A stretch of DNA of 64,000 bases from Microbacterium testaceum (GCF_020781835.1 NZ_JAJGNJ010000007.1:157806-221805), one strand, 5' to 3'. Shown: positions 32,765 through 42,775, counted from the stretch's first letter. The notes: a model not told the origin generated them from the letters alone. Program-made: numbers and translations.

Positions 32765-32799
32765 CGACGATGCCCCGGCCGCGCGCCGGGGCATCGTCG
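32765..32799. terminator. bidirectional terminator hairpin
   Basis: A 15-base stem (32765-32779 with 32785-32799) around a 5-base loop lies between the convergent HesB-like and DUF4436 genes. Confidence 0.8.
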
Positions 32800-32859
32800 C
32801 GCACGGGCGGACTCTCCCCGATCAGGTGACGACGGTCGGGCACCCGACTCCCGCAGCGG

Positions 32860-33723
32860 TCACGCGGGGCCCCGTCGTATCCACGCGATGACGAACAGCA
32901 CGAGCCCCGCGACGAGGGCCGCCAGCACCCACAGCACGATGAGGTAGTCGATCCACGAGCCGATCGGCGGGGAACCCGGCAGGAAGTTCCGGAGCGGGAT
33001 GGTCGCGAACAGCATCGCGCCCATCCATCCCATGACGGTCACCTCGACCTTGCGGCGGCCCCGGAGGACGAGCACGGCCACCGTCAGCACCAGGGCCGGG
33101 ATGATCACCATGAGCGAGAGCAGCACGATACCGAACGCGATGGTCGATCCCGACCGCGTCAGGGCGATATCGACGGCGAGGACGCCCTCTCCCAGCGGCG
33201 TCTCCGTCACGGCGATGTCCCAACCCGGGATGCCGCGCTTCGAGGTCTGCACCGTCGTCGGGAGCGGAACCGGCTCACCGGTGGCATCCTCCTCGATCGC
33301 CATCATGATCGAACGCACGGCATAGCGGTCGAAGGGCCAGTTCTCGATCCGCCCCTCCATGACGAACGAGGTCTCGATGGGCGCGATGAGATCGTCCGCC
33401 GCGTACTCGGTCGCCTTCGACCCCGCGACCGCCGAGATGAGGACGCCGAACGGACGCCATGCCACCAGACCGTTCGTGACCGTGCCGTCCTCGCCCTGCG
33501 TGGGCAGCACCGACACCGTGAACCGGTTGGTGGTGGCATCCATCTTCTCGGGGGTCATCGACAACGCGACCGTCTCGCCCGTCGTCTCCGTCTCGCCGGT
33601 GGTCACGACGTCGCCGCTGCCGGCGTAGAGCCACACGACAGCGGCGTACAGCGCCGCGAAGAGCACGACGCACACGACGGTCCACAGGATGGGGCGGCGG
33701 CGAGGGGACGCGGAGCTGCTCAC
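32860..33723 (-). CDS. DUF4436 family membrane protein
   Basis: 287-residue protein with an N-terminal membrane helix (about 11-31), a large extracytoplasmic beta-rich domain (about 35-185), and three C-terminal membrane helices (about 190-215, 228-246, 255-278). The region from DRYAVRSIMMAIEED to RSGSTIAFGIVLLSLMVIIP resembles DUF4436. Function unknown. The GTG at 33723 gives VSSSASPRRR before the first helix; no strong ribosome-binding site is visible, so the exact start is uncertain. Confidence 0.75.
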   Translation of the reverse strand: MSSSASPRRRPILWTVVCVVLFAALYAAVVWLYAGSGDVVTTGETETTGETVALSMTPEKMDATTNRFTVSVLPTQGEDGTVTNGLVAWRPFGVLISAVAGSKATEYAADDLIAPIETSFVMEGRIENWPFDRYAVRSIMMAIEEDATGEPVPLPTTVQTSKRGIPGWDIAVTETPLGEGVLAVDIALTRSGSTIAFGIVLLSLMVIIPALVLTVAVLVLRGRRKVEVTVMGWMGAMLFATIPLRNFLPGSPPIGSWIDYLIVLWVLAALVAGLVLFVIAWIRRGPA

Positions 33724-33827
33724 GGAGCCAGTGTGGCAGAGGGCAGAGTCCGGGGCGGTGCGCTCCGCCCTTCGACGCGGTCGCCGCCGCACCGGCGCCC
33801 GCCGTGGTGCCACGGCCTCGATCTGGG

Positions 33828-33900
33828 TGCCCCCGACAGGATTCGAACCTGCGACGCCCGCGTTAGGAGTGCGGCGCTCTATCCCCTGAGCTACGGAGGC
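33828..33900 (-). tRNA. tRNA-Arg (CCT anticodon)
   Basis: Leftward cloverleaf: acceptor GCCTCCG/CGGGGGC, D-arm GCTCAGGGGATAGAGC, anticodon loop CTCCTAA with anticodon CCT, T-arm GCAGG-TTCGAAT-CCTGT, discriminator A. The CCA end is not encoded (CCC follows). Confidence 0.93.
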
Positions 33901-33916
33901 GGGGCTGCCGTCCAGC

Positions 33917-34651
33917 CTACTGCGGAAGGGCCGCGATGCCGGCGCGCAGGCGCTCGGGGAGGGCGTCGTCCCACTCACCGGGCTCGGACAGCACGGCCTC
34001 CCGCACGTCGATGCCCTCGGCGCCGACCGCGGCGGCGCACACCAGCAGCGACTCGAGCACGAGCCCGTCATGCGCATCCCGGCGCAGCACCGACGTGGAC
34101 GGGTCGGCCGTGGAGGCCGCGACGACCTCGAGCCACGGTTCCCACCAGCCCTCGCCGTCCGCGACGCCGACACGGCGGAAGTCCTCGAGCCACCGCCCGA
34201 TGCGCGGGGTTGCCGGGTCGTCGGGGCTGTGGTGGGCGACCATGTGCGTGCCGGGCGTGAGGCGGGTGCGCCGGGCCGTGAGGCCGTCCCACTCCACGAC
34301 GCTGGCGCCGTCGGCATCGACCTCCACGAGGTTGAACCCGCGGGTCGCCGGAGTCTCCGGGAGCACTCCCGCGACAGCCTGCAACGGGATGCCGCCGCGA
34401 GTGACGACCTCGTCATCCGATCGCTGTGACAGATCCTCGCGGTTCAGCAGCACCGCCAGGCGCCGGGCGCCGGGGTCCACGGCCAGCCAGGCGCCGCCGG
34501 CCCGGTCGTCGCGCACGCCCAGAACACCGGGCTGCTCGGGCCACCAGTCGCCGAGACCGCGCCAGGGCCGGCGCCGATCCTCGTCGCGGACGGCGAGCAC
34601 GCGGACGGGCTGACCGCTCTCGCGCGGAACGTCGACGACCACGGTGCACAT
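33917..34651 (-). CDS. NRDE (TANGO2-like) family protein
   Basis: 244-residue protein beginning MCTVVVDVPRESGQPVRVLAVRDEDRRRPW, read here as MCTVVVDV and VLAVRDEDRRRPW. It has the N-terminal Cys typical of Ntn-hydrolase-like NRDE proteins, with RDED replacing the eponymous NRDE. GGAWLAVDPGARRLAVLLNRED and FNLVEVDADGASVVEWDG are family-like. Function is not established; the eukaryotic relative TANGO2 is linked to lipid and heme metabolism. TAGCGT on the leftward strand ends seven bases before the ATG, and GGAGGG lies in the same interval, so either leaderless or leadered initiation is possible. Confidence 0.8.
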   Translation of the reverse strand: MCTVVVDVPRESGQPVRVLAVRDEDRRRPWRGLGDWWPEQPGVLGVRDDRAGGAWLAVDPGARRLAVLLNREDLSQRSDDEVVTRGGIPLQAVAGVLPETPATRGFNLVEVDADGASVVEWDGLTARRTRLTPGTHMVAHHSPDDPATPRIGRWLEDFRRVGVADGEGWWEPWLEVVAASTADPSTSVLRRDAHDGLVLESLLVCAAAVGAEGIDVREAVLSEPGEWDDALPERLRAGIAALPQ

Positions 34652-34818
34652 TCCCTCCACGCTACCGGGGTCGGAGCGGCCCGGGCGTGGCGGCGTCCGG
34701 CCGTCGCCGGGACACGGGATGCCAGGGCGACGGGCCGATCGTGCGGATGACGCCCTGTTCCGGCGCATCGCCTGTCCCGGGCGCACCCGCGGGGCCCCGC
34801 ACCTGGGAGACTGGGCCC

Positions 34819-36021
34819 ATGTTCGTCGTCGTGGGAGTGACCGGGGGCATCGCCGCCTACAAGACCGTGGCCCTGGTGCGGCTGCTGGTGAAGACGGGGC
34901 ACGACGTGCACGTCGTCCCCACCGCGGACGCGCTGCGCTTCGTCGGACTGCCCACGTGGGAGGCGATCAGCCGCAACCCCGTCACGACCTCGGTGCATGA
35001 CGACGTGGCGCGGGTGCGTCACGTCGCACTCGGCCAGGCCGCCGACCTCGTCATCGTCGCGCCGGCCACGGCCAACACGCTCGCGTCCATGACAGCGGGT
35101 CTGGCATCCGATCTCCTCGGCACGACGCTTCTGGCCACGACCGCGCCGGTCGTGGTCGCTCCCGCGATGCACACCGAAATGTGGCGCCACCCCGCGACGG
35201 TGCACAACATGGAGGTGCTGCGGGCCCGCGGAGTGCACGTCGTCGGCCCGGCCGACGGCGCGCTCACCGGAGGCGACAGCGGCCCCGGTCGCATGTCGGA
35301 ACCGGAGGAGATCGCCGCGGCCGCACTCGCGCTGGTCGAACGCCCGCGGGACCTTGCCGGGGTCTCCGTGCTCGTGAGCGCCGGCGGCACCCGTGAACCC
35401 ATCGACCCGGTGCGCTTCCTCGGCAACCGGTCCAGCGGTCGCCAGGGCGTCGCGATCGCGCGCGCCGCCGCCGACCGTGGGGCGGACGTCACCCTCGTCG
35501 CCGCTCACCTCGACGCCGATGTCCGACCCGATCCGCGGGTGGAGGTCATCGCGGTGGGTACGGCGGACGAACTCGGACGGGCGATGGATGCCGCCGCCGC
35601 CGACGCCGACGTCATCGTGATGGCCGCGGCGGTCGCCGACTACTCCGTCGCCGCGGTGGCGGACCGCAAGCTCCGCAAGCAGGACTCCCCCGGGGCGCTC
35701 ACGCTCGAGCTCGTCGAGAACCGCGACATCGTCGCCGGGCTCGTCGCCGCGCGGCGCGTCGGTCAGACGATCGTCGCGTTCGCCGCGGAGACCGTCGACG
35801 ACGACGAAGAGCTCGTGGAACGGGCGCGGGCCAAGGCCGCCCGCAAGGGCGTCGACCTGCTCGCCGCGAACGCCGTGGGATGGACACGCGGGTTCGAGTC
35901 GGCCGAGAACGCCCTCACGATCGTCGGGCGCGACGGTGACGTCGTGACCTCGGCATCCGGCTCCAAAGACGACACCGCTCATGCCCTCCTGGATGCGATC
36001 CGGGAGATGCGGGCGCGCTGA
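34819..36021 (+). CDS. coaBC: bifunctional phosphopantothenoylcysteine decarboxylase/phosphopantothenate--cysteine ligase
   Basis: 400-residue CoaBC of coenzyme A synthesis. The N-terminal CoaC flavoprotein domain (about 1-185) shows GVTGGIAAYK, the catalytic region HVALGQAADLVIVAPATANT, and AMHTEMWRHPATVHNME. The C-terminal CoaB domain (about 186-400) shows VSAGGTREPIDPVRFLGNRS, the CTP-binding AAAVADY and DLLAANAV. The ATG at 34819 fits the family N-terminus; a GAGACT hexamer ends six bases upstream, a weak leaderless signal. Confidence 0.95.
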   Translation: MFVVVGVTGGIAAYKTVALVRLLVKTGHDVHVVPTADALRFVGLPTWEAISRNPVTTSVHDDVARVRHVALGQAADLVIVAPATANTLASMTAGLASDLLGTTLLATTAPVVVAPAMHTEMWRHPATVHNMEVLRARGVHVVGPADGALTGGDSGPGRMSEPEEIAAAALALVERPRDLAGVSVLVSAGGTREPIDPVRFLGNRSSGRQGVAIARAAADRGADVTLVAAHLDADVRPDPRVEVIAVGTADELGRAMDAAAADADVIVMAAAVADYSVAAVADRKLRKQDSPGALTLELVENRDIVAGLVAARRVGQTIVAFAAETVDDDEELVERARAKAARKGVDLLAANAVGWTRGFESAENALTIVGRDGDVVTSASGSKDDTAHALLDAIREMRAR

Positions 36022-36024
36022 GAC

Positions 36025-36933
36025 TCAGTACCCGTAGTACTGCAGCTGCTCGATGAGCGGGAGCAGTGTGTTCAGGAGCGCGGCCCCCCAGATCGCGCCG
36101 GCGATGACGGTGACGAGCATCACCGCGATCCAGCCCCACACCGGAGCGAGTCCCTTACCGGTCTGACGTCGCAGGACGACCGCACGGCCGATGATGTAGA
36201 CACCACCGCTGGAGATGGCGAAGACGAAGAAGCTCCACGCCCAGTGGAACGGCTTCTGGATGCCACGGGCGCGCAGCTGCCGCCAATCCAGGAACGAGAA
36301 CAGCACCGTGAGGGCCGCGACGACGAAGCTGAAGGCGGATGCCCCGGCGGTGACCGTCAAAGTGGCCGCCGCCGCGTAGGGCGCCTGCTCGGGGTAGAGC
36401 GAAGCGTAGATCGACTCCTGGACGTAGGCCGACCAGTCGAACAGGAACAACGCCAGCAGCGACACGAGCGGCAGCGCAACGACGAGCCAGATCCAGACGG
36501 TGTCGGTGGGGATGTCGCTGCGTGCGGGCGCCGCCGCCGACGGCGCGGCGGGGGCCGTCGGGTATGCGGGAGCGCCCGATCCGGGGTAGGCCGGGGCGCT
36601 CGAAGAGGCGGAAGTCCCGGGGTAGGCCGGGGCGCTCGAATACGCCGGAGCGCTCGTGGTCGAGGTGGGCGGAACGGGCGAGGTCGCGGCCTGCGGCGCG
36701 ACGGGCTGCGAGACGGGGGCGGGTGGGACCGGGGACTCCACGGTCGGGGCGTCGGTCCCGGCCGCGGGCGAGGGCTCGACGGGGGCACCGCCCGGCGCCT
36801 CCGCGGCCGCGGGAACCTCGCCGGCCGCCGGACGCACCTCATCGGTCCACGCGGTGCCGTTCCAGCGGCGAAGGCCGCCGCTCCCCGCCGGGTCGGGGTA
36901 CCAGCCGTCGGGCGGAGTGGGCGTGTCGGTCAT
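36025..36933 (-). CDS. DUF2510 domain membrane protein
   Basis: 302 residues: an N-terminal DUF2510 domain (PPDGWYPDPAGSGGLRRWNG and TAWTDEV, about 7-35), a long Pro/Ala/Ser/Tyr linker with repeated PAYPG-like units (about 40-150), and four hydrophobic segments (about 155-177, 200-225, 240-260, 272-292). The modular plan is typical of actinobacterial envelope proteins of unknown function. AGGGGG precedes the ATG. It is convergent with coaBC, only three bases apart. TAGACT about 50 bases upstream is a probable -10. Confidence 0.85.
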   Translation of the reverse strand: MTDTPTPPDGWYPDPAGSGGLRRWNGTAWTDEVRPAAGEVPAAAEAPGGAPVEPSPAAGTDAPTVESPVPPAPVSQPVAPQAATSPVPPTSTTSAPAYSSAPAYPGTSASSSAPAYPGSGAPAYPTAPAAPSAAAPARSDIPTDTVWIWLVVALPLVSLLALFLFDWSAYVQESIYASLYPEQAPYAAAATLTVTAGASAFSFVVAALTVLFSFLDWRQLRARGIQKPFHWAWSFFVFAISSGGVYIIGRAVVLRRQTGKGLAPVWGWIAVMLVTVIAGAIWGAALLNTLLPLIEQLQYYGY

Positions 36934-36998
36934 GTCGTTCCCCCTGTGATGCGTCGGCACGGCGTCGTGTTCCCCGAGTCTAGTGACGGCGCCCCGCG

Positions 36999-39900
36999 TC
37001 ATCGGAAGTCCCGGGAGGCGTGCGACACCCCGACCCGCAGATCGGTGAACCCGTCGGCGATGACGTTGGTGACCCCTTCGACCGACCTCTCGAGCATGCC
37101 GCGCACGATGAGCGCGGGCGACTCGCGCACGATCCGTCGGTAACGATTCCACACCCCCACCGAGCACACGATGTTCATGAGGCCGTGCTCGTCTTCGAGG
37201 TTGAGGAACGTGATCCCGGATGCCGTCGCCGGCCGCTGCCGATGGGTGACCAGTCCCGCCACCTCGATACGACGGTCCGTCTCGGCCGTGCGCAACTCGC
37301 GTGAGGTGAGCACGCCTCTCGCGTCGAGGGCGGAGCGGAAGTGGGTGAGCGGGTGGTCGTCGGTGGAGAGCCCCGTCGCCCACAGGTCGGCCGCGAGCAT
37401 CTCATAGCTCGACGGGTCGGTGAACAGCGGAGGCTGCACGTACGCCACGGAGTCCGGCAGGAACTCCGGCCGATCCAGCGCCGCCGAACCCGACAGCCAG
37501 ATCGCTTCGCGACGCGAATGCCCGAGGCACTCGAAGGCCCCGGCCGTCGCGAGGGCCTCGAGCTGCGCGGTCACGAGCCCCGTGCGGCGTACCAGGTCGC
37601 GCAGGTCGCGGTAGGCGCCCCCGCGCTCGCGCTCGGCGACGATGCGCTCGGCGACCTTCGTCCCGATGCCGGTGACCCCGGCGAGCCCCATCCGCACCAC
37701 GAACGCCCCGTCGCGCCGGTGCGCTTCCGTCTCGTCAGGGGCGAACCGATCGAAATCCCCCGTCGGGGGCTGGTCCGCACACGTGCAGGAATCGAGCCCC
37801 GTGGCGGGACGCCGACGGTCGGCATCCATCCCCCCGGTGTCATCGTCGAGCGGTTCGAGGCCGGCCTCGACATCCGAGCGCAGCAGATCGGGCCGGCGCA
37901 CCCGCACCCCGTGCCGCCGCGCGTCGGCCGTGAGCGTCGCGGGCGAATAGAACCCCATCGGCTGCGCGCGCAGGAGCCCCGCCAGGAATGCCGCCGGGTA
38001 GTGCAGCTTGATCCACGAGCTGGCGTAGACCAGGAGCGCGAACGACAGGGAATGGGACTCCGCGAACCCGAAGTTCGCGAACGCCTGGATCTTGGCGTAC
38101 AGCTCATCGGCCACCGCGCCCACGAGCCCGTTCTGCGCCATGCCGGCATAGAGCTTCTCGCGCAGCGAATCGATGCGCTCGAGCCCGCGCTTGGACCCCA
38201 TCGCGCGTCGGAGCAGGTCGGCGTCCTCAGGGGTGCAGTTGCCCACAGCAACGGCCATCTGCATGAGCTGCTCCTGGAACACCGGCACGCCCATCGTGCG
38301 CTCGAGCACCGGCCGGAGGTTCTCGTGCACGTACGTGATCGGCTCCTGCCCCAGCTTGCGTCGCACGAAAGGGTGGACGGCTCCGCCCTGGATAGGACCC
38401 GGCCGGATCAGCGCGATCTGCACCACCAGGTCGTAGAAGCGCCGGGGCTGCAGGCGCGGCAGCAGCCCCATCTGAGCGCGCGACTCCACCTGGAACACCC
38501 CGATCGAGTCGGCGCGGCACAGCATGTCGTAGACCGCCTTCTCCTCCTTCGGCAGCGTCGACAGCTCCCACCGCTCACCCGTGGCATCCCGGATCAGGTC
38601 GAAGCAGTACTGCAGCGCCGCGAGCATGCCGAGCCCGAGCAGGTCGAACTTCACCAGCCCCATCCAGGCGGCGTCGTCCTTGTCCCACTGGATCACCGTG
38701 CGGTTCTCCATGCGCGCGTGCTCGATCGGCACGACCTCCCCGACGGGGCGGTCGGTGAGCACCATGCCGCCGGAGTGGATGCCGAGATGCCGCGGCGCCT
38801 TCAACAGCTCCGACGCGAACTCGATGACCGCGTCGGGGATGTCGTGGTCGGCGCCGGTCTCGAGCGTCGCCCCCCACCGTTCGACCTGTTTCGACCAGGC
38901 ATCCTGTTGTCCGGGAGAGTGGCCCAGCGCGCGGGCCATGTCGCGCACGGCGTTCTTGGGGCGGTACTGGATGACGTTGGCCACCTGCGCGGCCCGGTCG
39001 CGACCATAGGTCTCGTAGACCCACTGGATGATCTCTTCCCGGCGGTCGGAGTCGAAGTCCACGTCGATGTCGGGCTCTTCGTCGCGCAGGCTCGAGAGGA
39101 AACGCTCGAACGGCAACCGGTAGAAGATCGAGTCGACCGCGGTGATGTCGAGCAGGTAGCACACGGCGCTGTTGGCGGCCGATCCCCGCCCCTGGCACAG
39201 GATTCCGCGCCGACGGGCCTCGGCGACGATCCCGTAGACGATGAGGAAGTAGCCGGGGAAGTCCTTCATCTCGATGACGGCGAGCTCGCGTTCGATGCGG
39301 TCGCGGTCGTCGGCGGAGAGGTTCGGATACTTCCGTGGCACGGCTTCCCACACCAGGTGCCGCAGCCACGACATCGGGGTGTGCCCCTCGGGGACGTTCT
39401 GCTTCGGGAGCGCGGGTTTGGCCCGGCGGAGCGGGAAGGCCAGCTCGTCGGCGAGGGTGACGGTCCGTGCGACGGCCCCCGGATAGCGGGCGAACCGCGC
39501 CGCCATCTCGGCGCCCGAACGCAGGTGCGCACCGGCGTGCGCGGGCAACCACCCGTCGAGCTCGTCCAGGCTGCGGTTGGCGCGCACGGCGGCGACCGCA
39601 GCGGCCAGCAGTTCTTTCTTCGGCGCGGCGTAGTGCACGTTGTTCGTGGCCAGAACAGGGAGCCCGCGCTCGGCGGCGAGCGCCGAGAGCAGGTCGTTGT
39701 GGGCGGAGTCGAGCGGGCCGCCGTGGTCCATGAGTTCGACGTGCACGGCGTCGGGTCCGAACAGGTCGACCAGATGATCGAGCGCGCGGGCGGCCCCCGC
39801 CGGCCCCTCGGATGCCAGAGCCTGACGCACGTTTCCTTTGCGGCATCCGGTGAGCACCGCCCACTGCGGATCTGCCGGACCCCCGGCGAGGTCGGCGAGG

Positions 39901-40433
39901 TCGGCGAGGTCGTAGACCGGCCGCCCCTTCTCGCCCCCGGCGAGCTGCGCCCGGGTGATCGCGGCGGCGAGGCGGTGATATCCCTCTTCTCCGCGGGCGA
40001 GCACGAGCAGATGCGAACCGGCGGGATCGGGCTGTCCGTTCTGGGGACCCGGGAGGCCGAGCGACAGTTCGGCACCGAAGACGGTGCGTACCGCGCGGGC
40101 TTCCGCCGCCTCGGCGAACCGGACGATGCCGTAGAACCCGTCGTGGTCGGTGAGCGCGAGCGCGTGGAGCCCCAGCTTCTCGGCTTCCTCGACGAGCTCT
40201 TCGGGCGAGGACGCCCCATCGAGGAAGGAGTACGACGAATGCGCGTGCAGTTCGGCGTACGGCACCGCATCGGCGGGACGCTCGATCGTGGGCGGAACGT
40301 AGGGGCCACGCTTGTGCGACCACGCGGGGCTGTCACCGCCGTCACCGTTGGACGGAGCCGAGGTCGGGCGCCGCTTGTTGCTCAGAGCCCGCTCGAGCTC
40401 GGACCACTTCACCGGCGGATTGTGGAAGCCCAT
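36999..40433 (-). CDS. dnaE2: error-prone DNA polymerase III alpha subunit, ImuC/DnaE2
   Basis: 1144-residue C-family polymerase, the catalytic member of the SOS mutasome that copies past DNA damage with mutations. The PHP domain (AELHAHSSYSFLDGA and ALTDHDGFYGIVRF, about 60-105) is followed by the palm domain with PDIDVDFDSDRR near residue 455, fingers, and a C-terminal OB-fold (GITFLNLEDEHGLMNIVCS). The tail lacks the tau-binding extension of replicative DnaE, as usual for DnaE2. It is the third gene of the LexA-controlled cassette, 60 bases after imuB. Confidence 0.95.
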   Translation of the reverse strand: MGFHNPPVKWSELERALSNKRRPTSAPSNGDGGDSPAWSHKRGPYVPPTIERPADAVPYAELHAHSSYSFLDGASSPEELVEEAEKLGLHALALTDHDGFYGIVRFAEAAEARAVRTVFGAELSLGLPGPQNGQPDPAGSHLLVLARGEEGYHRLAAAITRAQLAGGEKGRPVYDLADLADLAGGPADPQWAVLTGCRKGNVRQALASEGPAGAARALDHLVDLFGPDAVHVELMDHGGPLDSAHNDLLSALAAERGLPVLATNNVHYAAPKKELLAAAVAAVRANRSLDELDGWLPAHAGAHLRSGAEMAARFARYPGAVARTVTLADELAFPLRRAKPALPKQNVPEGHTPMSWLRHLVWEAVPRKYPNLSADDRDRIERELAVIEMKDFPGYFLIVYGIVAEARRRGILCQGRGSAANSAVCYLLDITAVDSIFYRLPFERFLSSLRDEEPDIDVDFDSDRREEIIQWVYETYGRDRAAQVANVIQYRPKNAVRDMARALGHSPGQQDAWSKQVERWGATLETGADHDIPDAVIEFASELLKAPRHLGIHSGGMVLTDRPVGEVVPIEHARMENRTVIQWDKDDAAWMGLVKFDLLGLGMLAALQYCFDLIRDATGERWELSTLPKEEKAVYDMLCRADSIGVFQVESRAQMGLLPRLQPRRFYDLVVQIALIRPGPIQGGAVHPFVRRKLGQEPITYVHENLRPVLERTMGVPVFQEQLMQMAVAVGNCTPEDADLLRRAMGSKRGLERIDSLREKLYAGMAQNGLVGAVADELYAKIQAFANFGFAESHSLSFALLVYASSWIKLHYPAAFLAGLLRAQPMGFYSPATLTADARRHGVRVRRPDLLRSDVEAGLEPLDDDTGGMDADRRRPATGLDSCTCADQPPTGDFDRFAPDETEAHRRDGAFVVRMGLAGVTGIGTKVAERIVAERERGGAYRDLRDLVRRTGLVTAQLEALATAGAFECLGHSRREAIWLSGSAALDRPEFLPDSVAYVQPPLFTDPSSYEMLAADLWATGLSTDDHPLTHFRSALDARGVLTSRELRTAETDRRIEVAGLVTHRQRPATASGITFLNLEDEHGLMNIVCSVGVWNRYRRIVRESPALIVRGMLERSVEGVTNVIADGFTDLRVGVSHASRDFR

Positions 40434-40493
40434 CAGTGCTCCCCCGTCCGCCGAGTCGCCTGGGACGCGGTCGGTGACGAAGACGAGAGGCGT

Positions 40494-42041
40494 TCAGTCA
40501 TAGCGCCCCTCCGCCCGCCACTCCCCCTCTTCGACCACGAGCAACCACGCACCGCCGTCGACGTCGACCACCTGGAAACGGTGAGCGCGCCGTCGCCGCA
40601 GCGGATCCCACCCGCGTTCGCTGATCGGCCAGGGACCTGCCCACGCGTGGATCCGCATCCGCCGCCCGCCGGCGTCGAGGATCGCCGGCGGCGCACTCAG
40701 CGCATCGCGCTCCCCCACCGTGACCGATGCCCCCGCGATATCGGTGACCTCGACCAACCGGGGCTCGGGGTACACCGTCGCCGGGAGCGGGTCGGGAAGG
40801 CTCCCCGGCCAGGGGTGGGAGCGGTCCTTCGCCGTGACCGCACGATCCCCCCACGGCACCAGCACCTGCCTCTCGGCCAGCCACCGGCCGCCGCCCACGA
40901 CCGGGGTGACGACGGCGCGATGGCCGAGCATGGCCTGCACTCGGGAGAGGGCGTGATGCACCCTCTCGTCCGGACCGGCGCCGAAGAGTCCCTTGGCATG
41001 ATGGGCGGCGTCGTCGACCGCCTCGGGCTCGATGGCCACACCGGCCACCCCGCTGCCGAAGATGCCGCGACCGTCTTCAGCGAGCTGCCACCGCACGCGA
41101 TCGACCACTGCTCCGGCGTCGAAAGACCCGGGGTGCAGCCACACACGCTCACTGCGCTCACCGCGTTCACCCGAGAGCACCACGCGCAACTCGGTGCACA
41201 CGAGGTTCTGCGCCCCCAGTCGAGCGATGAACTCCTCAGCGGCCACACGCATGCCGAACGCGATCTGATCGGCCAGCTCGAGCGGCGGCTCGAAGGCGAC
41301 CTCACGACGGAGCTCCGGCGGTGGCGTGCGCGGCTGCACCGGTTGGGAGTCGCGCCCGGAGGCGAGGGCGTGGAGTCGCGCCCCGCGCTCGGCGAAGCGC
41401 TCGCGGACGCGCTCGACCGGCATCGCGGCGAACTCGCCCAGCGTGTGCACACCGAGGCGCGCCAGCAGGCTCGCCAGGTCGACGTCGTCGAGCGTCGTCA
41501 CGGGGAGCGGGGCGAGGAACGCGGCGGCCTGCCCACCGGGCACCACCCGCACCGGCTCATCGGCGCGGGTGACGCGCGCGGCGCGCTCGGCGGTGAAGAC
41601 GCCGTCGGCAACGCTCGCGCGCGCGTCGGTGTATCCCTCGGCCGTGAGGAGCCGCACGAGCGTACGCGCCGCTTCTTCTTCACCCCCGTAGTACCGCGCA
41701 GGCCCGCGTGCACGGAGGGCACACAACCCCGGACGCACGATCTGCACCCCCGGGGCGTGCTCTTCGACCAGAGCCACCACCGGAGCGAAGACGCGGGCGT
41801 CGCGGACGGGGTCGCCGGCGACGACGATGAGCGATGGACACAGCGCTTGAGCGTCACGTCGGCGCTGCCCCCGCCGCACGCCCTGGGAGCGCGCCGCGGC
41901 GGAGCAGGCCACGACGGTGTTGTTCTCGAACACCGCCAGGGGGGCGTCGGCTCGCGGGGGCCGCGCCGCCTCGCGACGATACGCCAGGACCGGCCAATCG
42001 GGGAGCCACAGCACGAGGGTGCGGGTGGGCTCGCGCGTCAT
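40494..42041 (-). CDS. imuB: Y-family polymerase-like mutasome protein ImuB
   Basis: 515-residue Y-family-like protein starting TLVLWLPDWPVLAYRREAA. The palm/fingers region (about 1-200) resembles DinB but lacks the usual catalytic Asp/Glu pair, as known for ImuB, which bridges the beta clamp, ImuA' and DnaE2 instead of synthesising DNA. A helix-hairpin-helix-like part (LARLGVHTLGEFAAMPVERV, about 182-201) and a little-finger region follow. Its ATG overlaps the imuA' stop by four bases (ATGA). Confidence 0.92.
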   Translation of the reverse strand: MTREPTRTLVLWLPDWPVLAYRREAARPPRADAPLAVFENNTVVACSAAARSQGVRRGQRRRDAQALCPSLIVVAGDPVRDARVFAPVVALVEEHAPGVQIVRPGLCALRARGPARYYGGEEEAARTLVRLLTAEGYTDARASVADGVFTAERAARVTRADEPVRVVPGGQAAAFLAPLPVTTLDDVDLASLLARLGVHTLGEFAAMPVERVRERFAERGARLHALASGRDSQPVQPRTPPPELRREVAFEPPLELADQIAFGMRVAAEEFIARLGAQNLVCTELRVVLSGERGERSERVWLHPGSFDAGAVVDRVRWQLAEDGRGIFGSGVAGVAIEPEAVDDAAHHAKGLFGAGPDERVHHALSRVQAMLGHRAVVTPVVGGGRWLAERQVLVPWGDRAVTAKDRSHPWPGSLPDPLPATVYPEPRLVEVTDIAGASVTVGERDALSAPPAILDAGGRRMRIHAWAGPWPISERGWDPLRRRRAHRFQVVDVDGGAWLLVVEEGEWRAEGRYD

Positions 42042-42763
42042 CCCGCCACCCGCTGCCGGTACTCGCTCTCGCGCGGGACGAGCCTCTCGGTGGGTGCACC
42101 CAGGAGCTCGATCGACCCGTCTGCGGCGGGGAGCAGCATCCGGGCACGACGAGCCGTCGGCGTGCGCTTGCTGCTGACGGACACCGTGAGCTCACGACCG
42201 GCGAGATAGCCGTGCCCCTGCCCGAGGCCCGCCCACCGCGGATCGGCGACGTCGATCACGGCCTCCGCCTGCGGCCACGGCCCCTGCACCAGCAACACGG
42301 TGCCGCGATCGCGCAGTCGCGCCGCGAGCCGTGTGGCTTCGGCGCCCCCGCGCGCGGTGTTCGCTCCCGCCGGAGGGCGCACCGCGACGACCGGGAGGAC
42401 CTCGGCGATCGTGGCCGTCACCGCCAGCCATCGGGGCCCGGGATCGGGGATGAAGACCAGCCGGTCCAGGTCGAGACCGTACTTCTCGGCGGCTTCGGCG
42501 CCCAGCTCGGGCATGCCGACGACCCCGCACCACGCCCCGTCCTGCGAGGGCCGGGCCATGAGCGCCAGCAGCAGTGACATCGAGCGGGCGATCGCGTACG
42601 CCGACCCCGAACGGAGACCGCCGCCGGGCAGCAGCGAGGTGAAGGCGGGATGCGTCGGCAGCACCGGGGCGTCCATCCGACGCCCCTGCATCCGCTCAAG
42701 CCGATCGCGGAGTGCGTGGACGTCGGGTACGGCTTGCGCCTGGTCTCGCACGATCGCCCTCAC
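42038..42763 (-). CDS. mutasome accessory protein ImuA'
   Basis: 241-residue first gene of the mutasome operon, matching actinobacterial ImuA' in position and in its degenerate RecA-like fold (LLPGGGLRSGSAYAIARSMS with no intact Walker A lysine, and GTVLLVQGPWPQAEAVIDVA). It binds ImuB in the known system. TAACCT (42775-42770, leftward) ends six bases before the GTG at 42763, so the transcript is probably leaderless there; a GTG at 42769 would add two residues. A LexA box overlaps the promoter immediately upstream. Confidence 0.85.
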   Translation of the reverse strand: MRAIVRDQAQAVPDVHALRDRLERMQGRRMDAPVLPTHPAFTSLLPGGGLRSGSAYAIARSMSLLLALMARPSQDGAWCGVVGMPELGAEAAEKYGLDLDRLVFIPDPGPRWLAVTATIAEVLPVVAVRPPAGANTARGGAEATRLAARLRDRGTVLLVQGPWPQAEAVIDVADPRWAGLGQGHGYLAGRELTVSVSSKRTPTARRARMLLPAADGSIELLGAPTERLVPRESEYRQRVAG

Positions 42764-42775
42764 TCCCACAGGTTA

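Noticed and set aside
33689..34260. Frames reading through tRNA-Arg (PPTGFEPATPALGVR...)
   Set aside because: Translation of the antisense strand of a tRNA, a common false ORF.
37341..42209. 1622-codon open frame on the plus strand opposite dnaE2 and imuB
   Set aside because: It is antisense to two recognisable genes with intact motifs, and its protein is His/Arg/Gly-rich with no domain. Long antisense frames are expected at this GC content.
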